64,000 nt of DNA from Posidonia oceanica (lineage: Eukaryota > Streptophyta > Magnoliopsida > Alismatales > Posidoniaceae), in NCBI GenBank assembly GCA_037176725.1, contig JAZBRS010000026.1, forward strand, positions 97,075,501 through 97,139,500. Reading direction: 5' to 3'. The notes beneath the pieces are model-generated. The model worked only from the letters and a program-made list of their open reading frames with translations. It did no database searches and was not told the DNA's origin. The translations under genes and the position numbers were made by a program. Below are positions 22,194 through 31,010 of the stretch, piece by piece; the first letter of the stretch is position 1; each line of letters begins with the position of its first letter.

Positions 22194-23435
22194 TTGACAG
22201 CAGCAGTCACTCTGGCAGCGTATCCATCTGCAATCCCTCTGACTAGACCATCTGGGCCTCCCTTGCCGAGGCTGTCGCAATCCGGCGTGCCCATGAGTCA
22301 GAACATACGAGTACCAGACACAACAATCCATCTTGCAGCCGAGCCAGTGCCACAGGCCCTCGGCGCCTACTATGTCGATTCACCCTCAGATGAGGAAGAA
22401 AGAGGGGCGATAGAAGCCCAAGTCGATTCATGGATGTCCGATTTAGAGCTGCTTTACCAAGAACAGCTCGAATCCATAGTGGAAGACCTGGCACAGCACC
22501 AAGCCACAGAAAGGAAAGGAAAAGCCGTAGTTACGGATCCTCCTTTGCGAGAGAACCACACCTCCATCATGGCCCTGGAGGAGAATCCAAGAGTGCCAGA
22601 CTCCTCTAGACCCGATGAGCTCATTACCATTCAACCCGAAGGTGGGTCTAGTTGGCTCGTGCAGCACATGCCTCATTCGGGGAGGATAGTGAGCGGCAGT
22701 ATCCAAGTCAGCCGCCAGTCTGACATGCCCTCCACAAGTATGTTAGCAGACTCAGAAGAAGAGACACCAGCAGATCACGCAGCAGCAGTAACAGGACAGA
22801 AAGCAGAATCAGTGACAGAGTTGTCAGAAGTTTCAGTAGCAAAGCTATCAGCAGTATCAGTCGCAGAGCCAGCAAGGCCTTCAGCAGTGTCAGCAGAACA
22901 TGCAGCGATGTCATCAGCAGTAGGATGGACAGAGGAAGCCATCAGGGCAGAGGTCACACACCGAAGATACAGAAACACTCGGGTAGGTGTGACCATCCTG
23001 AGGCGTCACCAGGGTCAAGAAGCGGAACTTCTACACTCCTTCGATGTGACAAACCCCACTTTCGAAAAGGAGATCCTCTCAGAACTTGTTGCATACGGAG
23101 AGGAAGATAATACAGGCGAAGATGAGAATGATGACCCATCGCCTGAGTTCCGGCCCTATGATGACGACCCAGAAGGTCCCAACCTGCATGTTGAGGAAGA
23201 AACGGAGGTCATTAATCTCGGCACGGCCGAAGAAACTAGAGAGGTTCGCATCAGTGCCCTACTATCACCCCAAGTCAGAATAAAGTTCATCGCGTTCTTG
23301 AAGGAGTACGCAGACGTCTTCGCCTGGACCTATGAAGACATGGTTGGCCTTGATGTCGAGATAGTGGTCCATAACTTACCCCTGAAGCCGGACGCCAAGC
23401 CAGTAAAGCAGAAACTGAGGAGATGGCGACCATAG
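22194..23435 (+). CDS. Pol linker between protease and RT
   Basis: This 413-codon section stays in the gag-pol frame. It contains the acidic motif YYVDSPSDEE, found also in E (YYVDSPSDEEAGAAVDAQ), then a repetitive Ser/Ala/Val/Glu stretch (22780-22920). It ends in the lead-in to RT (FAWTYEDMVGLDVEIVVHNL, then KPVKQKLRRWRP). The section stops at TAG 23433, exactly before the RT domain; E has TAG at the same codon (61221-61223). There is no enzymatic motif of its own. It is probably a spacer released by the protease. Confidence 0.8.
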   Translation: MTAAVTLAAYPSAIPLTRPSGPPLPRLSQSGVPMSQNIRVPDTTIHLAAEPVPQALGAYYVDSPSDEEERGAIEAQVDSWMSDLELLYQEQLESIVEDLAQHQATERKGKAVVTDPPLRENHTSIMALEENPRVPDSSRPDELITIQPEGGSSWLVQHMPHSGRIVSGSIQVSRQSDMPSTSMLADSEEETPADHAAAVTGQKAESVTELSEVSVAKLSAVSVAEPARPSAVSAEHAAMSSAVGWTEEAIRAEVTHRRYRNTRVGVTILRRHQGQEAELLHSFDVTNPTFEKEILSELVAYGEEDNTGEDENDDPSPEFRPYDDDPEGPNLHVEEETEVINLGTAEETREVRISALLSPQVRIKFIAFLKEYADVFAWTYEDMVGLDVEIVVHNLPLKPDAKPVKQKLRRWRP

Positions 23436-23444
23436 TGGCTGCTC

Positions 23445-24692
23445 ATGATCAAGGAAGAGATAATGAAGCAGCTTGATGTTAACTTTCTGAAAGTCGTCCT
23501 TTACCCTGAGTGGCTTGCAAACATCGTGCCAGTGCCCAAGAAGGACGGTCGGATCCGGATATGTATCGACTACAGGGACCTGAACAAGGCGAGTCCCAAG
23601 GACGACTTCCCATTGCCTCACATTGACGTCCTAGTCGACAACACCGCGGGCCACAAGATGCTATCCTTTATGGACGGTTTCTCCGGCTATAATCAGATCA
23701 GGATGGCAGAAGAAGACATGGAAAAGACTTCATTCATCACCCCCTGGGGGGTCTTCTGTTATCAGGTTATGCCGTTTGGGTTAAAAAACGCCGGCACAAC
23801 TTATCAAAGAGCCATGACTGCACTCTTTCACGACCTCATGCACCAGGAAGTGGAGGTCTATGTAGATGACATGATCGCAAAGACCAAAGAGCCTGAGGAT
23901 CACCTTGCTTGCCTGAAGAAGCTCTTTGACCGTCTGAGGAAATACAGACTGAGACTTAACCCCAGTAAATGCGTGTTTGGGGTTTCATCTGGCAAACTTC
24001 TGGGCTACATTGTTAGCCAAAGGGGGATTGAAGTGGACCCGATGAAAGCTAAAGCCATCGTGGAAATGCCACCCCCTAGAACCGAGAAGGAGGTTCGAGG
24101 CCTACTTGGGCGTCTACAGTACATCAGTCGCTTCATTGCACAGCTTACGCCCATCTGCGAGCCCATTTTCAAACTCCTGCGGAAAAATGCACAAATTGAC
24201 TGGAATGAAGAATGTCAGGCTGCATTCGATAAGATCAAGCAACTGCTGGTCAAACCCCCCGTCTTGGTCCCTCCCACACCAGGAAGACCTCTGCTCCTCT
24301 ACCTCTCAACTACGCAGCATTCCATGGGTGCCGTCTTGGGCCAACATGACGAATCTGGTAGGAAGGAGCGCGCCATCTACTACCTAAGCAAGAAATTTAA
24401 TGAATGTGAAGCCAGGTACAGCACGATGGAGAAGACCTGTCTGTCCCTTGTCTGGGCCGCGCAGAAACTGAGACACTATATGATGGCGTACCCAGTTCAG
24501 CTCTTGTGCCGTCATGACCCTATCAAATTTCTTTTCCAAAAGCCGACTTTGGTGGGCAGATGCGTCAAGTGGCAGGTTTTGTTATCTCAATACGACATCA
24601 CCTTCGTCACACAGCGATCTATGAAAGGCCAGGCTATGGCGGATCACCTTGCGGATTTCCCTTTGCCCGAGTATCAGCCACTCCAGACGTAG
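23445..24692 (+). CDS. Reverse transcriptase and RNase H of A
   Basis: RT copies the element RNA into DNA and the adjoining RNase H removes the RNA. The section is 415 codons, with ATG 9 bases after the TAG at 23433. Visible motifs: VPVPKKDGRIRICIDYRDLN (residues about 29-48), DFPLPHIDVLVDN, SFMDGFSGYNQIRMA, the LPFG-like QVMPFGLKNA, and the catalytic YVDD at residues 139-142 (23859-23870). The thumb/connection follows with LGYIVS and the RNase H domain from about residue 280 (PLLLYLSTTQHSMGAVLGQ, then AIYYLSKK, EKTCLSLVWAAQKLRHYM). It ends at TAG 24690, between this RNase H and the second one. All RT catalytic residues are present. The homologue in E has the same order but more stops. Confidence 0.95.
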   Translation: MIKEEIMKQLDVNFLKVVLYPEWLANIVPVPKKDGRIRICIDYRDLNKASPKDDFPLPHIDVLVDNTAGHKMLSFMDGFSGYNQIRMAEEDMEKTSFITPWGVFCYQVMPFGLKNAGTTYQRAMTALFHDLMHQEVEVYVDDMIAKTKEPEDHLACLKKLFDRLRKYRLRLNPSKCVFGVSSGKLLGYIVSQRGIEVDPMKAKAIVEMPPPRTEKEVRGLLGRLQYISRFIAQLTPICEPIFKLLRKNAQIDWNEECQAAFDKIKQLLVKPPVLVPPTPGRPLLLYLSTTQHSMGAVLGQHDESGRKERAIYYLSKKFNECEARYSTMEKTCLSLVWAAQKLRHYMMAYPVQLLCRHDPIKFLFQKPTLVGRCVKWQVLLSQYDITFVTQRSMKGQAMADHLADFPLPEYQPLQT

Positions 24693-24719
24693 TTCCCGGA
24701 TGAAGACATTCTCTTTGCA

Positions 24720-25514
24720 ATGGAGGACTCGGAGGAGAAAGACCCTGAAGAGCAAGAGCATTGGCGGCTGTACTTCGACGGTGCTGTCAATAAAAAGGGT
24801 CGGGGCATAGGCGCAGTGCTGACCACGCCCCAGGGGCAAATGATCCCTTTTGCGAGGAAGCTGACTTTCGCATGCACGAACAATGAGGCAGAATATGAAG
24901 CATGCATCCTGGGTTTGAAAGTCGCCCTCGAGCATAAGGCGCAGAAGCTACATGTGCACGGTGATGCCATGCTAGTGATCTCTCAAGTGAACGGCGACTG
25001 GAAGACCAAGGACCCGAAGCTTGTGCCGTATCATGAATGTCTGCTGGGGCTAATAGAAGAGTTCGAGAGCATTGACTTCACATACATGAACAGAGCAAAG
25101 AATGCGTATGCAGACGCACTAGCAACCTTGGCATCTTGGCTCAATATACCAGAGAACAGCAAGGTAGATGTGTCAGTCACCTGCATAGAGGAGCCCGCCC
25201 ATTGCATGAACATAGAGGAAGCAGATTCGGCCGCGGAGCAGCCATGGTATCATGATATCAAGGCATTCTTGGAATCCGGCAGTCTCCCACCTGGCACCAC
25301 CGCGGAAGATAAGAGAACTTTGGCGCGTCTGGCGTCGAAATATGTGTTGGGGGCTGGGCAGTTATACAGAAGATCGTACAATCAGATGCTACTACGCTGC
25401 CTGGACAAGCCGGAGGCTGATACCCTAATGCTTCAAGTACATGCAGGGACCTGTGGCCCGCACATGAACGGTGTCCTCTTAGCCAAGAAGATCATGCTCC
25501 AAGGATATTTCTAG
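24720..25514 (+). CDS. Second (plant-type) RNase H and integrase N-terminus of A
   Basis: This section is 264 codons in the same frame. Residues 15-140 form an additional RNase H, a hallmark of the Tat/Ogre branch. The catalytic set is visible: Asp20 (LYFDGA), Glu58 (TNNEAEYEA), Asp82 (VHGDAML) and Asp132 (AYADALATLAS). After a linker comes the start of integrase with the His pair of its zinc-binding domain (VHAGTCGPHMNG). The frame ends at TAG 25512, inside the integrase zinc domain, where relatives usually have Trp (TGG). E has TAG at the same codon (59142-59144). Confidence 0.92.
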   Translation: MEDSEEKDPEEQEHWRLYFDGAVNKKGRGIGAVLTTPQGQMIPFARKLTFACTNNEAEYEACILGLKVALEHKAQKLHVHGDAMLVISQVNGDWKTKDPKLVPYHECLLGLIEEFESIDFTYMNRAKNAYADALATLASWLNIPENSKVDVSVTCIEEPAHCMNIEEADSAAEQPWYHDIKAFLESGSLPPGTTAEDKRTLARLASKYVLGAGQLYRRSYNQMLLRCLDKPEADTLMLQVHAGTCGPHMNGVLLAKKIMLQGYF

Positions 25515-25520
25515 CAAACT

Positions 25521-26486
25521 ATGGAGGCAGATTGCTGCCGGTTCGTGCGTAAATGCCACAACTGTCAGGTCCATGGTAATTTTATCAAGGCTCCTCCTCA
25601 TCAGCTGCATAACATGTCCTCGCTGTGGCCTTTCTCCACCTGGGGGATCGACGTCATTGGCGCAATACACCCCGCTGCTTCAAACGGCCATCGCTTCATC
25701 ATGGTAGCGATAGACTACTTCACTAAGTGGGTAGAAGCAGCCTCTTACAGAACAATCACCGCGGTGGCAACAGAAAAGTTCATCAGGCACAACATCGTTG
25801 CCCGATACGGGGTCCCTCACTCCATCATCTCTGATAATGGCACGAACTTCATCGCCAAGAGAACTGAGGAGTTCCTACAGAATTTCAGAATCAAGCATCA
25901 CCGCTCCTCACCATATCGGCCTCAGATGAATGGAGCAGTGGAGTCTGCTAACAAAAACATCATCAAAATCATGAAGAAAATGGCGGAAACCCACAAGGAC
26001 TGGCACGATCAGCTCCCGTACGCACTCTGGGCGTACAGGACATCAATCCGGACCTCAACAGGAGCCACCCTGTACTCGCTGGTGTACGGTATGGAAGCAG
26101 TATTACCCGTCGAGGTGGAGGTCCCCTCGCTACGGATCTTACGAGAAGCTGAGTTGGAAGAGGCAGAATGGGTCGAAGACCGCTGCGTCCAACTGAATCT
26201 GATTGATGAGTACAGACTACAAGCCATGCATAACGCTCACTGTTACCAAAAGCGAATGGCTAGAGCATTCCTGAAGAAAGTCCGGCCCAGAAGCTTCCAG
26301 CCCAGGGATCTTGTTCTGCGTGCCATTCATCTACCTGACGGTCGAGGCAAATTCCGACCTAACTGGCGCAGTCCCTTTGTAGTTAAACAGATCTTCTCAG
26401 GCGGCGCAGTAACTCTTGAGGACATGGACCAGGTCGAGCAGTCCGAGCCGGTCAACATGTGCTACCTCAAGAAGTACTATCAGTAG
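25521..26486 (+). CDS. Integrase core and C-terminus of A
   Basis: Integrase inserts the cDNA into host DNA. The 321-codon section begins at an in-frame ATG two codons after TAG 25512. It carries the Cys pair of the zinc domain (C12-HN-C15), then the catalytic triad Asp44 (WGIDVIG), Asp105 (IISDNGTNF) and Glu141 (QMNGAVESANKN), with exactly 35 residues between the last two. The C-terminal part (FQPRDLVLRAIHLPDGRGKF, NWRSPFVVKQ) is the usual GPY-like region. There is no chromodomain. The frame closes with TAG 26484 after YLKKYYQ, the same end as in E (58169), so this is the true end of Pol. Confidence 0.95.
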   Translation: MEADCCRFVRKCHNCQVHGNFIKAPPHQLHNMSSLWPFSTWGIDVIGAIHPAASNGHRFIMVAIDYFTKWVEAASYRTITAVATEKFIRHNIVARYGVPHSIISDNGTNFIAKRTEEFLQNFRIKHHRSSPYRPQMNGAVESANKNIIKIMKKMAETHKDWHDQLPYALWAYRTSIRTSTGATLYSLVYGMEAVLPVEVEVPSLRILREAELEEAEWVEDRCVQLNLIDEYRLQAMHNAHCYQKRMARAFLKKVRPRSFQPRDLVLRAIHLPDGRGKFRPNWRSPFVVKQIFSGGAVTLEDMDQVEQSEPVNMCYLKKYYQ

Positions 26487-27753
26487 CTGGGAGTAGCCCT
26501 TGCGGATCCTTCCTCCCACTTGTCATATCTCCACCATCCGCATGTCTTTGTATCTCTATTCGCTCTATCTCCTCCGTACTTTACTTCATCCCATTTCCTA
26601 CATTCCCTGACATTGCAGCACTCCTGTGCATCCCTGCTCATCTCGTTCACATTCCTCATCAAATCATGCATTGCATAGTTGCCCGGTGATGAAAATCGGA
26701 GGTGCTTGCCTACTGCGAAAGGAGTCTCCCGACTTCACCTGATACTACTTAGACGTCTTGACGAGTGAGGGAGCCACCACTCAATGAAAGCGGGCGAAGT
26801 GCCCAAATTCCTAAAGACTTACACTCCTAGAAGAGTACTAGGTGTTAGCTAGGAAGCAATACACATTTCAGTTTAGATATGCAAAAAAAAAAGAGAGAAA
26901 GAGAGAGCCAAAAGTCGGTACCTAAAAAAACCCTAACACCCATTTCCCCTAGGGAAGGGACAGCGGAGACCTGCAAGCCAAAAGAGCAAGAAAAATGAAA
27001 AAGAATGAAAAAGAAAAAAAGAAAAAACAAAAAAAAAACCAAGGAAAAAGGAGAATGATGGAAAAAGAAAGGGAGGGAGACAAAGGCCCCATTCCCGCAA
27101 AAACAAAAAAAAAGAAGGAAAAAAAAAGGAAAAGAAAAAAAAGAGAATAAAGGCAAGCAGGGTAACCCCGCAACTCTCACCTACCCCAGAAAAGAGTCAA
27201 AGCCCGGATCAGGTCCTCCTCGCTTCCAAAATGGGAATGAGGAGGGCCCTGCACACTGACATAAAAAGAGAAGGAAGAGGTAGGAGCGAGTGTAAGTCCT
27301 TGAGAGTTTGGCATGGAGCCCGTCTACTCTACACCACCACCAAACGTCACCAACACCCTTTCCTAGAGTGCCACCAACAAATCAGGAGTCCGAGTAGAGT
27401 CCGGTGAGTTAGGGACCACTCCTTTCTTATGCAGCAGACACCAAAGCACCCCGATACTGAGGGCAAACTACACCAATCACGCATGCATCTGCATTTTCCA
27501 GTCATCTCCACTCCTTCTGATCATTCTACTCCGCAAAAGCTTACTCCAGCGCTGAGACAGTACTTCTACTCAGCACGCATTGGCACCGTCAGGCTGCAAC
27601 AACCCGGGACTCCTGCCAATCCCCGCCGCATCGACAGAATTTCTTTGCTTACATATGTTCAATTGCCATAGTCTGAATTTTTACTGTTTAAATGTGTTGG
27701 ACTGTCTCTACCAGTTTCAGAATCTGCTTTCTGAATAATAGTCTTGTGTCTAT
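26487..27753 (+). other. Spacer between pol and ORF3 of A, with purine tract
   Basis: This is non-coding. From about 26880 to 27150 the plus strand is nearly all A and G. E has a matching purine-rich element strand at 57480-57585, next to the shared word GCGGA(A/G)(A/G)CCTGCAA. The rest holds short frames only. Confidence 0.7.
26880..27150 (+). repeat. Long polypurine tract between pol and ORF3
   Basis: About 270 bases of AAAGAAAAAGGAG-type sequence broken by a short unique stretch (26925-26980). It is conserved in place, though not in exact sequence, in E. Confidence 0.8.
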
Positions 27754-28908
27754 ATGAGATCTGATAATCCACAGTCTTGGCAACAGGTATCTGAAGATTT
27801 TGTAATAGCCGTCCGCCTACATTCTGCAATCTGCGCAATGGGTTTCCCCACTCTGGTGACCCCGACACACTGTTCTGAGATCCTGCGAGAATGGATCGGC
27901 AAGCTTACCAAAGATGACTGTGAGAAGCTGCGCCTGTGGGGCATTCCGACCAAGTTGCTAAAGGCTGCTGATGTAGAAGTAAGCCGCCACCTCCTGTGTG
28001 CTGCTGCGCGATTCTGGAAACCAGCACACCACGTCTTCCGTTTCGGTAGAACTGAACTGACACCTACACTGGAAGAAGTGCGCCGGATTTGTGGCTTTTC
28101 CAAGATCCTGGGGCTGCCCATCTTCATGAGGCGTGACGGATACATCGCAGTCCTAAAACAGCTGACCGGCCTCTCTACCCGAAGTTGCCAGCAGAAACTG
28201 ATTTGCACCAGCGGACCCATGCCTCTGCTTCGCCTAGCATATTTTGATGATATTGTGGAAAAGCGCGCCGAACTCGGAGACGAGCTGTGGCTCCGAGGGT
28301 TCGTTACCCGTTTCCTAGGCGAGCTGGTCTTTACTCATGGCAAGACGACAGTGGCCGTCGAAATCGCTGAAATAGCACTCGCTGTGGTGACTCGCCAGAT
28401 AGACCTGGCACCAGTTGTTCTGGTAGAGACGTACTACGGACTGGACCGCATCTCGCATCGCTGCCGCCACTTCCATGGTTGCGGAGCACTCATTCAGGTC
28501 TGGCTAGCCGCACACACTGAGATAGACCTTCTGCGCCCCCAAGTACATGCTTTCGAGGCCTACTGCAACAGCGGCCATGCCAAGGCAGTCAAGAGCGTCA
28601 AGGAAGAACACGAAAGGCTATCAGGACTGACAGATGACACAGTAACCTGGCGCATCATTCCTTCTGCGGCCGAACCATTCACTGTCTTCTTCAATGCGCG
28701 CGACATGTGGTTGGTTGTGCTACCGGGATTCACCGCGGGTGTGGAATACCACCCTATCAGAGTCATGCGCCAGTTCGGCTTCCAGCAAGACGCCTATGTC
28801 GACAGCACAGCACCTAGGCTCCTTCAAGAATATCCCCTCAGTACAATTGCCCCGACAAAGGAGCTGGCCAACCTAACGCAGCATGGGGTGCGATCATACC
28901 AGCACTAA
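27754..28908 (+). CDS. ORF3 of A: DUF7745/plant-mobile-domain-like protein
   Basis: This sense ORF of 384 codons lies between pol and the 3' UTR. Visible landmarks are WGIPTKLLKAADVEVSRHLL (62-81), FWKPAHHVFRFGRTELTPTL (87-106), a stretch on GELVFTHGK...EIALAVV, and ETYYGLDR...HFHGCGALIQVWLAAH. The FW-P...F-FG...LTPTLEE pattern is what I recall from plant DUF7745 and plant-mobile-domain proteins, often TE-associated; the family call is from memory. Function is unknown. There is no signal peptide or membrane segment, so it is not an envelope. E carries a homologue over its full length. Homology begins just after a shared AG at 27785-27786, a candidate splice acceptor. Near 28900 A seems shifted: another frame continues to a Lys-rich end (SGKSKKARIS) at about 28990 that matches DNA past the E stop. 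Confidence 0.85.
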   Translation: MRSDNPQSWQQVSEDFVIAVRLHSAICAMGFPTLVTPTHCSEILREWIGKLTKDDCEKLRLWGIPTKLLKAADVEVSRHLLCAAARFWKPAHHVFRFGRTELTPTLEEVRRICGFSKILGLPIFMRRDGYIAVLKQLTGLSTRSCQQKLICTSGPMPLLRLAYFDDIVEKRAELGDELWLRGFVTRFLGELVFTHGKTTVAVEIAEIALAVVTRQIDLAPVVLVETYYGLDRISHRCRHFHGCGALIQVWLAAHTEIDLLRPQVHAFEAYCNSGHAKAVKSVKEEHERLSGLTDDTVTWRIIPSAAEPFTVFFNARDMWLVVLPGFTAGVEYHPIRVMRQFGFQQDAYVDSTAPRLLQEYPLSTIAPTKELANLTQHGVRSYQH

Positions 28909-29344
28909 AGCACTGGATCCCATCAATGAGATCACGCCAAGCGGTCCCTTGTTCCCTGACTCAGGAAAATCGAAGAAGGCCCGAATCAGTTAGAGCCGTC
29001 ATGCAGCTGTCACTCTATTTTCCTTTCAAGTTGTACTGTACCTTTTAGCCTGCCACAGGCGTGTAACCGACAGTTCTATCAATGCAAAAGTGTTTTGTGC
29101 TGGCTGCTCGCATTTCAAAGCTGATTAATGCATTCCATGCTCCTCGTCGCACATCCGGAGGCCCCTGGCCCGACTTGTTGCCCGCGTGACGAAAGTCCTC
29201 GACAAACGACCCAGGCTCCAGGATCACTGCGGACCCGCGTCGTCAAATCCTGCTGCCGGACATCCCCAGCTGCGTCTTCATCGGGCTGGTACCCCAAACT
29301 ACTCGTCTGACAAACACGTCAGTTTTGTCCATCCTTCGCCTTTC

Positions 29345-29394
29345 GATGCCAGGGACGTTTCGACCAACCCCTGGTATCATCCTGATACCAGGGG
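29345..29394 (+). promoter_or_regulatory. Conserved 3'-UTR stem-loop of A
   Basis: Arm CCCCTGGTATCA (29368-29379) and arm TGATACCAGGGG (29383-29394) are perfect complements around a 3-base loop. Upstream GATGCCAGGG (29345-29354) could pair instead with the first arm. Equivalent structures occur in D (48356-48406) and E (54957-54997, minus strand). The role is unknown. Confidence 0.75.
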
Positions 29395-29494
29395 CATCTT
29401 TTCCGATGCCCCGTGGTTTCTCATCCATGTCACCACCTTCCTCTTTGCCGGCCGATAAGTTCGATATCTTATCACCCTTTTATCAGTCAATCTC

Positions 29495-29605
29495 ATCATT
29501 ACCTCATCTCCCTTCTTTAGCAATAGCTCTCATCATTACCTCATCTCCCTTCTTTAGCAATAGCTCTCATCATTACCTCATCTCCCTTCTTTAGCAATGG
29601 CTCTC
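29495..29605 (+). repeat. 37-bp tandem repeat
   Basis: About three head-to-tail copies of a unit starting CTCATCATTACCTCATCTCC and ending TTTAGCAATAG, the last slightly changed. It lies in the 3' UTR of A. Confidence 0.85.
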
Positions 29606-29627
29606 ATCATTATCTCATCCCCTCCTG

Positions 29628-29805
29628 TCAAGCAATCAATCACCCAGCAATCAATCACTCACCAATCAATCACCCAGTAATCAATCACTCACCAATCAAT
29701 CACCCAGCAATCAATCACTCACCAATCAATCACCCAGCAATCAATCACTCACCAATCAATCACTCAGCAATCAATCACTCATCAATCAATCATCAAACAA
29801 TCAAG
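29628..29805 (+). repeat. 30-bp tandem repeat (CAATCAATCACYCAG)
   Basis: Five to six copies of a 30-base unit that is itself two 15-base halves, CAATCAATCACCCAG and CAATCAATCACTCAC. It lies in the 3' UTR of A. Confidence 0.9.
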
Positions 29806-29807
29806 CA

Positions 29808-30082
29808 CTCTCAGGCTGATACCCTAAACTATCTGCTCTCAGGCTGATATCCTAAACTATCTGCTCTCAGGCTGATATCCTAAACTATCTGCTCTCAGGT
29901 TGATATCCTAAACTATCTGCTCTCAGGCTGATATCCTAAACTATCTGCTCTCAGGCCGATATCCTAAACTATCTGCTCAGGCTGATATCCTAAACTATCT
30001 GCTCTCAGGCTGATATCCTAAACCATCTGCTCAGGCTGATATCCTAAACTATCTGCTCTCAGGCTGATAACCTAAACTATCA
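29808..30082 (+). repeat. About 31-bp tandem repeat (GGCTGATATCCTAAACTATC)
   Basis: Nine near-identical copies of TCTGCTCTCA + GGCTGATATCCTAAACTATC, some shortened by 3-4 bases. The core is the same motif as the dispersed GGGCTGATAGCCCTAACTAT of D. Confidence 0.92.
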
Positions 30083-30109
30083 TCTCGGCCGATCCATGGT
30101 TGGCCCGCA

Positions 30110-31010
30110 GTTGTGTTATACGGCTGACATCCAGTAACTGTCACTCGTAATTGCCCTTTCCAGTTGATAGGACTGTAAACTATCGCTAGGCTGATAACCT
30201 AAACTATCGCTAGGCTGATAACCTAAACTATCACTGGCAATTACGTTATACGGTTGATATCCAGTAACTATCCCTTGCAATTGCTCTTTCCGGTTGATAG
30301 GACCGTAAACTATCATTCTCTAGGCTGATAACCTAAACTATCGCTAGGCTGATAACCTAAACTATCACTCGCAATTGCATTATACGGCTGATATCCAGTA
30401 ACTATCACTCGCAAACCGCCTTTCCAGTTGATAGGACTGTAAACTATCGTTCCAGTTGATAGGACTGTAAACTATCATTCCCTGGCTGATGATCCAAAAC
30501 TCATCCTGAGCTGATATCCAAAACTATCACGGGTTCGCGTTATACGGCTGATATCCAGTAACTATCCCTCATAATTGCTCTTTCCGGTTGATAGGACCGT
30601 AAACTATCGCTAGGCTGATAACCTAAACTATCGCTAGGCTGATAACCTAAACTATCACTCGCAATTATGTTATACGGTTGATATCCAGTAACTATCCCTC
30701 ATGGTTTGCCCTTTCCAGTTGATAGGACTGTAAACTATCGTTCCAGTTGATAGGACTGTAAACTATCATTCTCTGGCTGATGATCCAAAACTCATCCTAG
30801 GCTGATAACCTAAACTATCACTTGCAACCATGTTATACGGCTGATATCCAGTAACTATCACTCACAACTGCACCTTCCAGTTGATAGGACTGTAAACTAT
30901 CACTCCAGTTGATAGGACTGTAAACTATCGTTCCGGTTGATAGGACCGTAAACTATCGCCCTCGGCTGATGATCCGAAACTCATCCGGTCGATGAGTCCG
31001 ACAACTTATC
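30110..31010 (+). repeat. Composite array of GATAG...CTATC units
   Basis: A mosaic of three related units: GGCTGATAACCTAAACTATC, GTTGATAGGACYGTAAACTATC and CGGYTGATATCCAGTAACTATC, organised in higher-order blocks of about 200-250 bases. Each unit has GATA...TATC arms that can fold on themselves. It ends at CGGTCGATGAGTCCGACAAC (about 30985). Confidence 0.88.

Noticed and set aside
26845..27180. Phe/Leu-rich minus-strand frame resembling membrane segments
   Set aside because: It is the complement of the long purine tract, not a protein.
27754..28908. ORF3 as an envelope gene
   Set aside because: There is no signal peptide, transmembrane segment or cleavage site; the pattern fits a DUF7745/plant-mobile-domain-like protein.
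29628..31010. Regular repeats of about 30 bases resembling a CRISPR array
   Set aside because: The units are directly adjacent without unique spacers, and the context is a plant retrotransposon 3' UTR.
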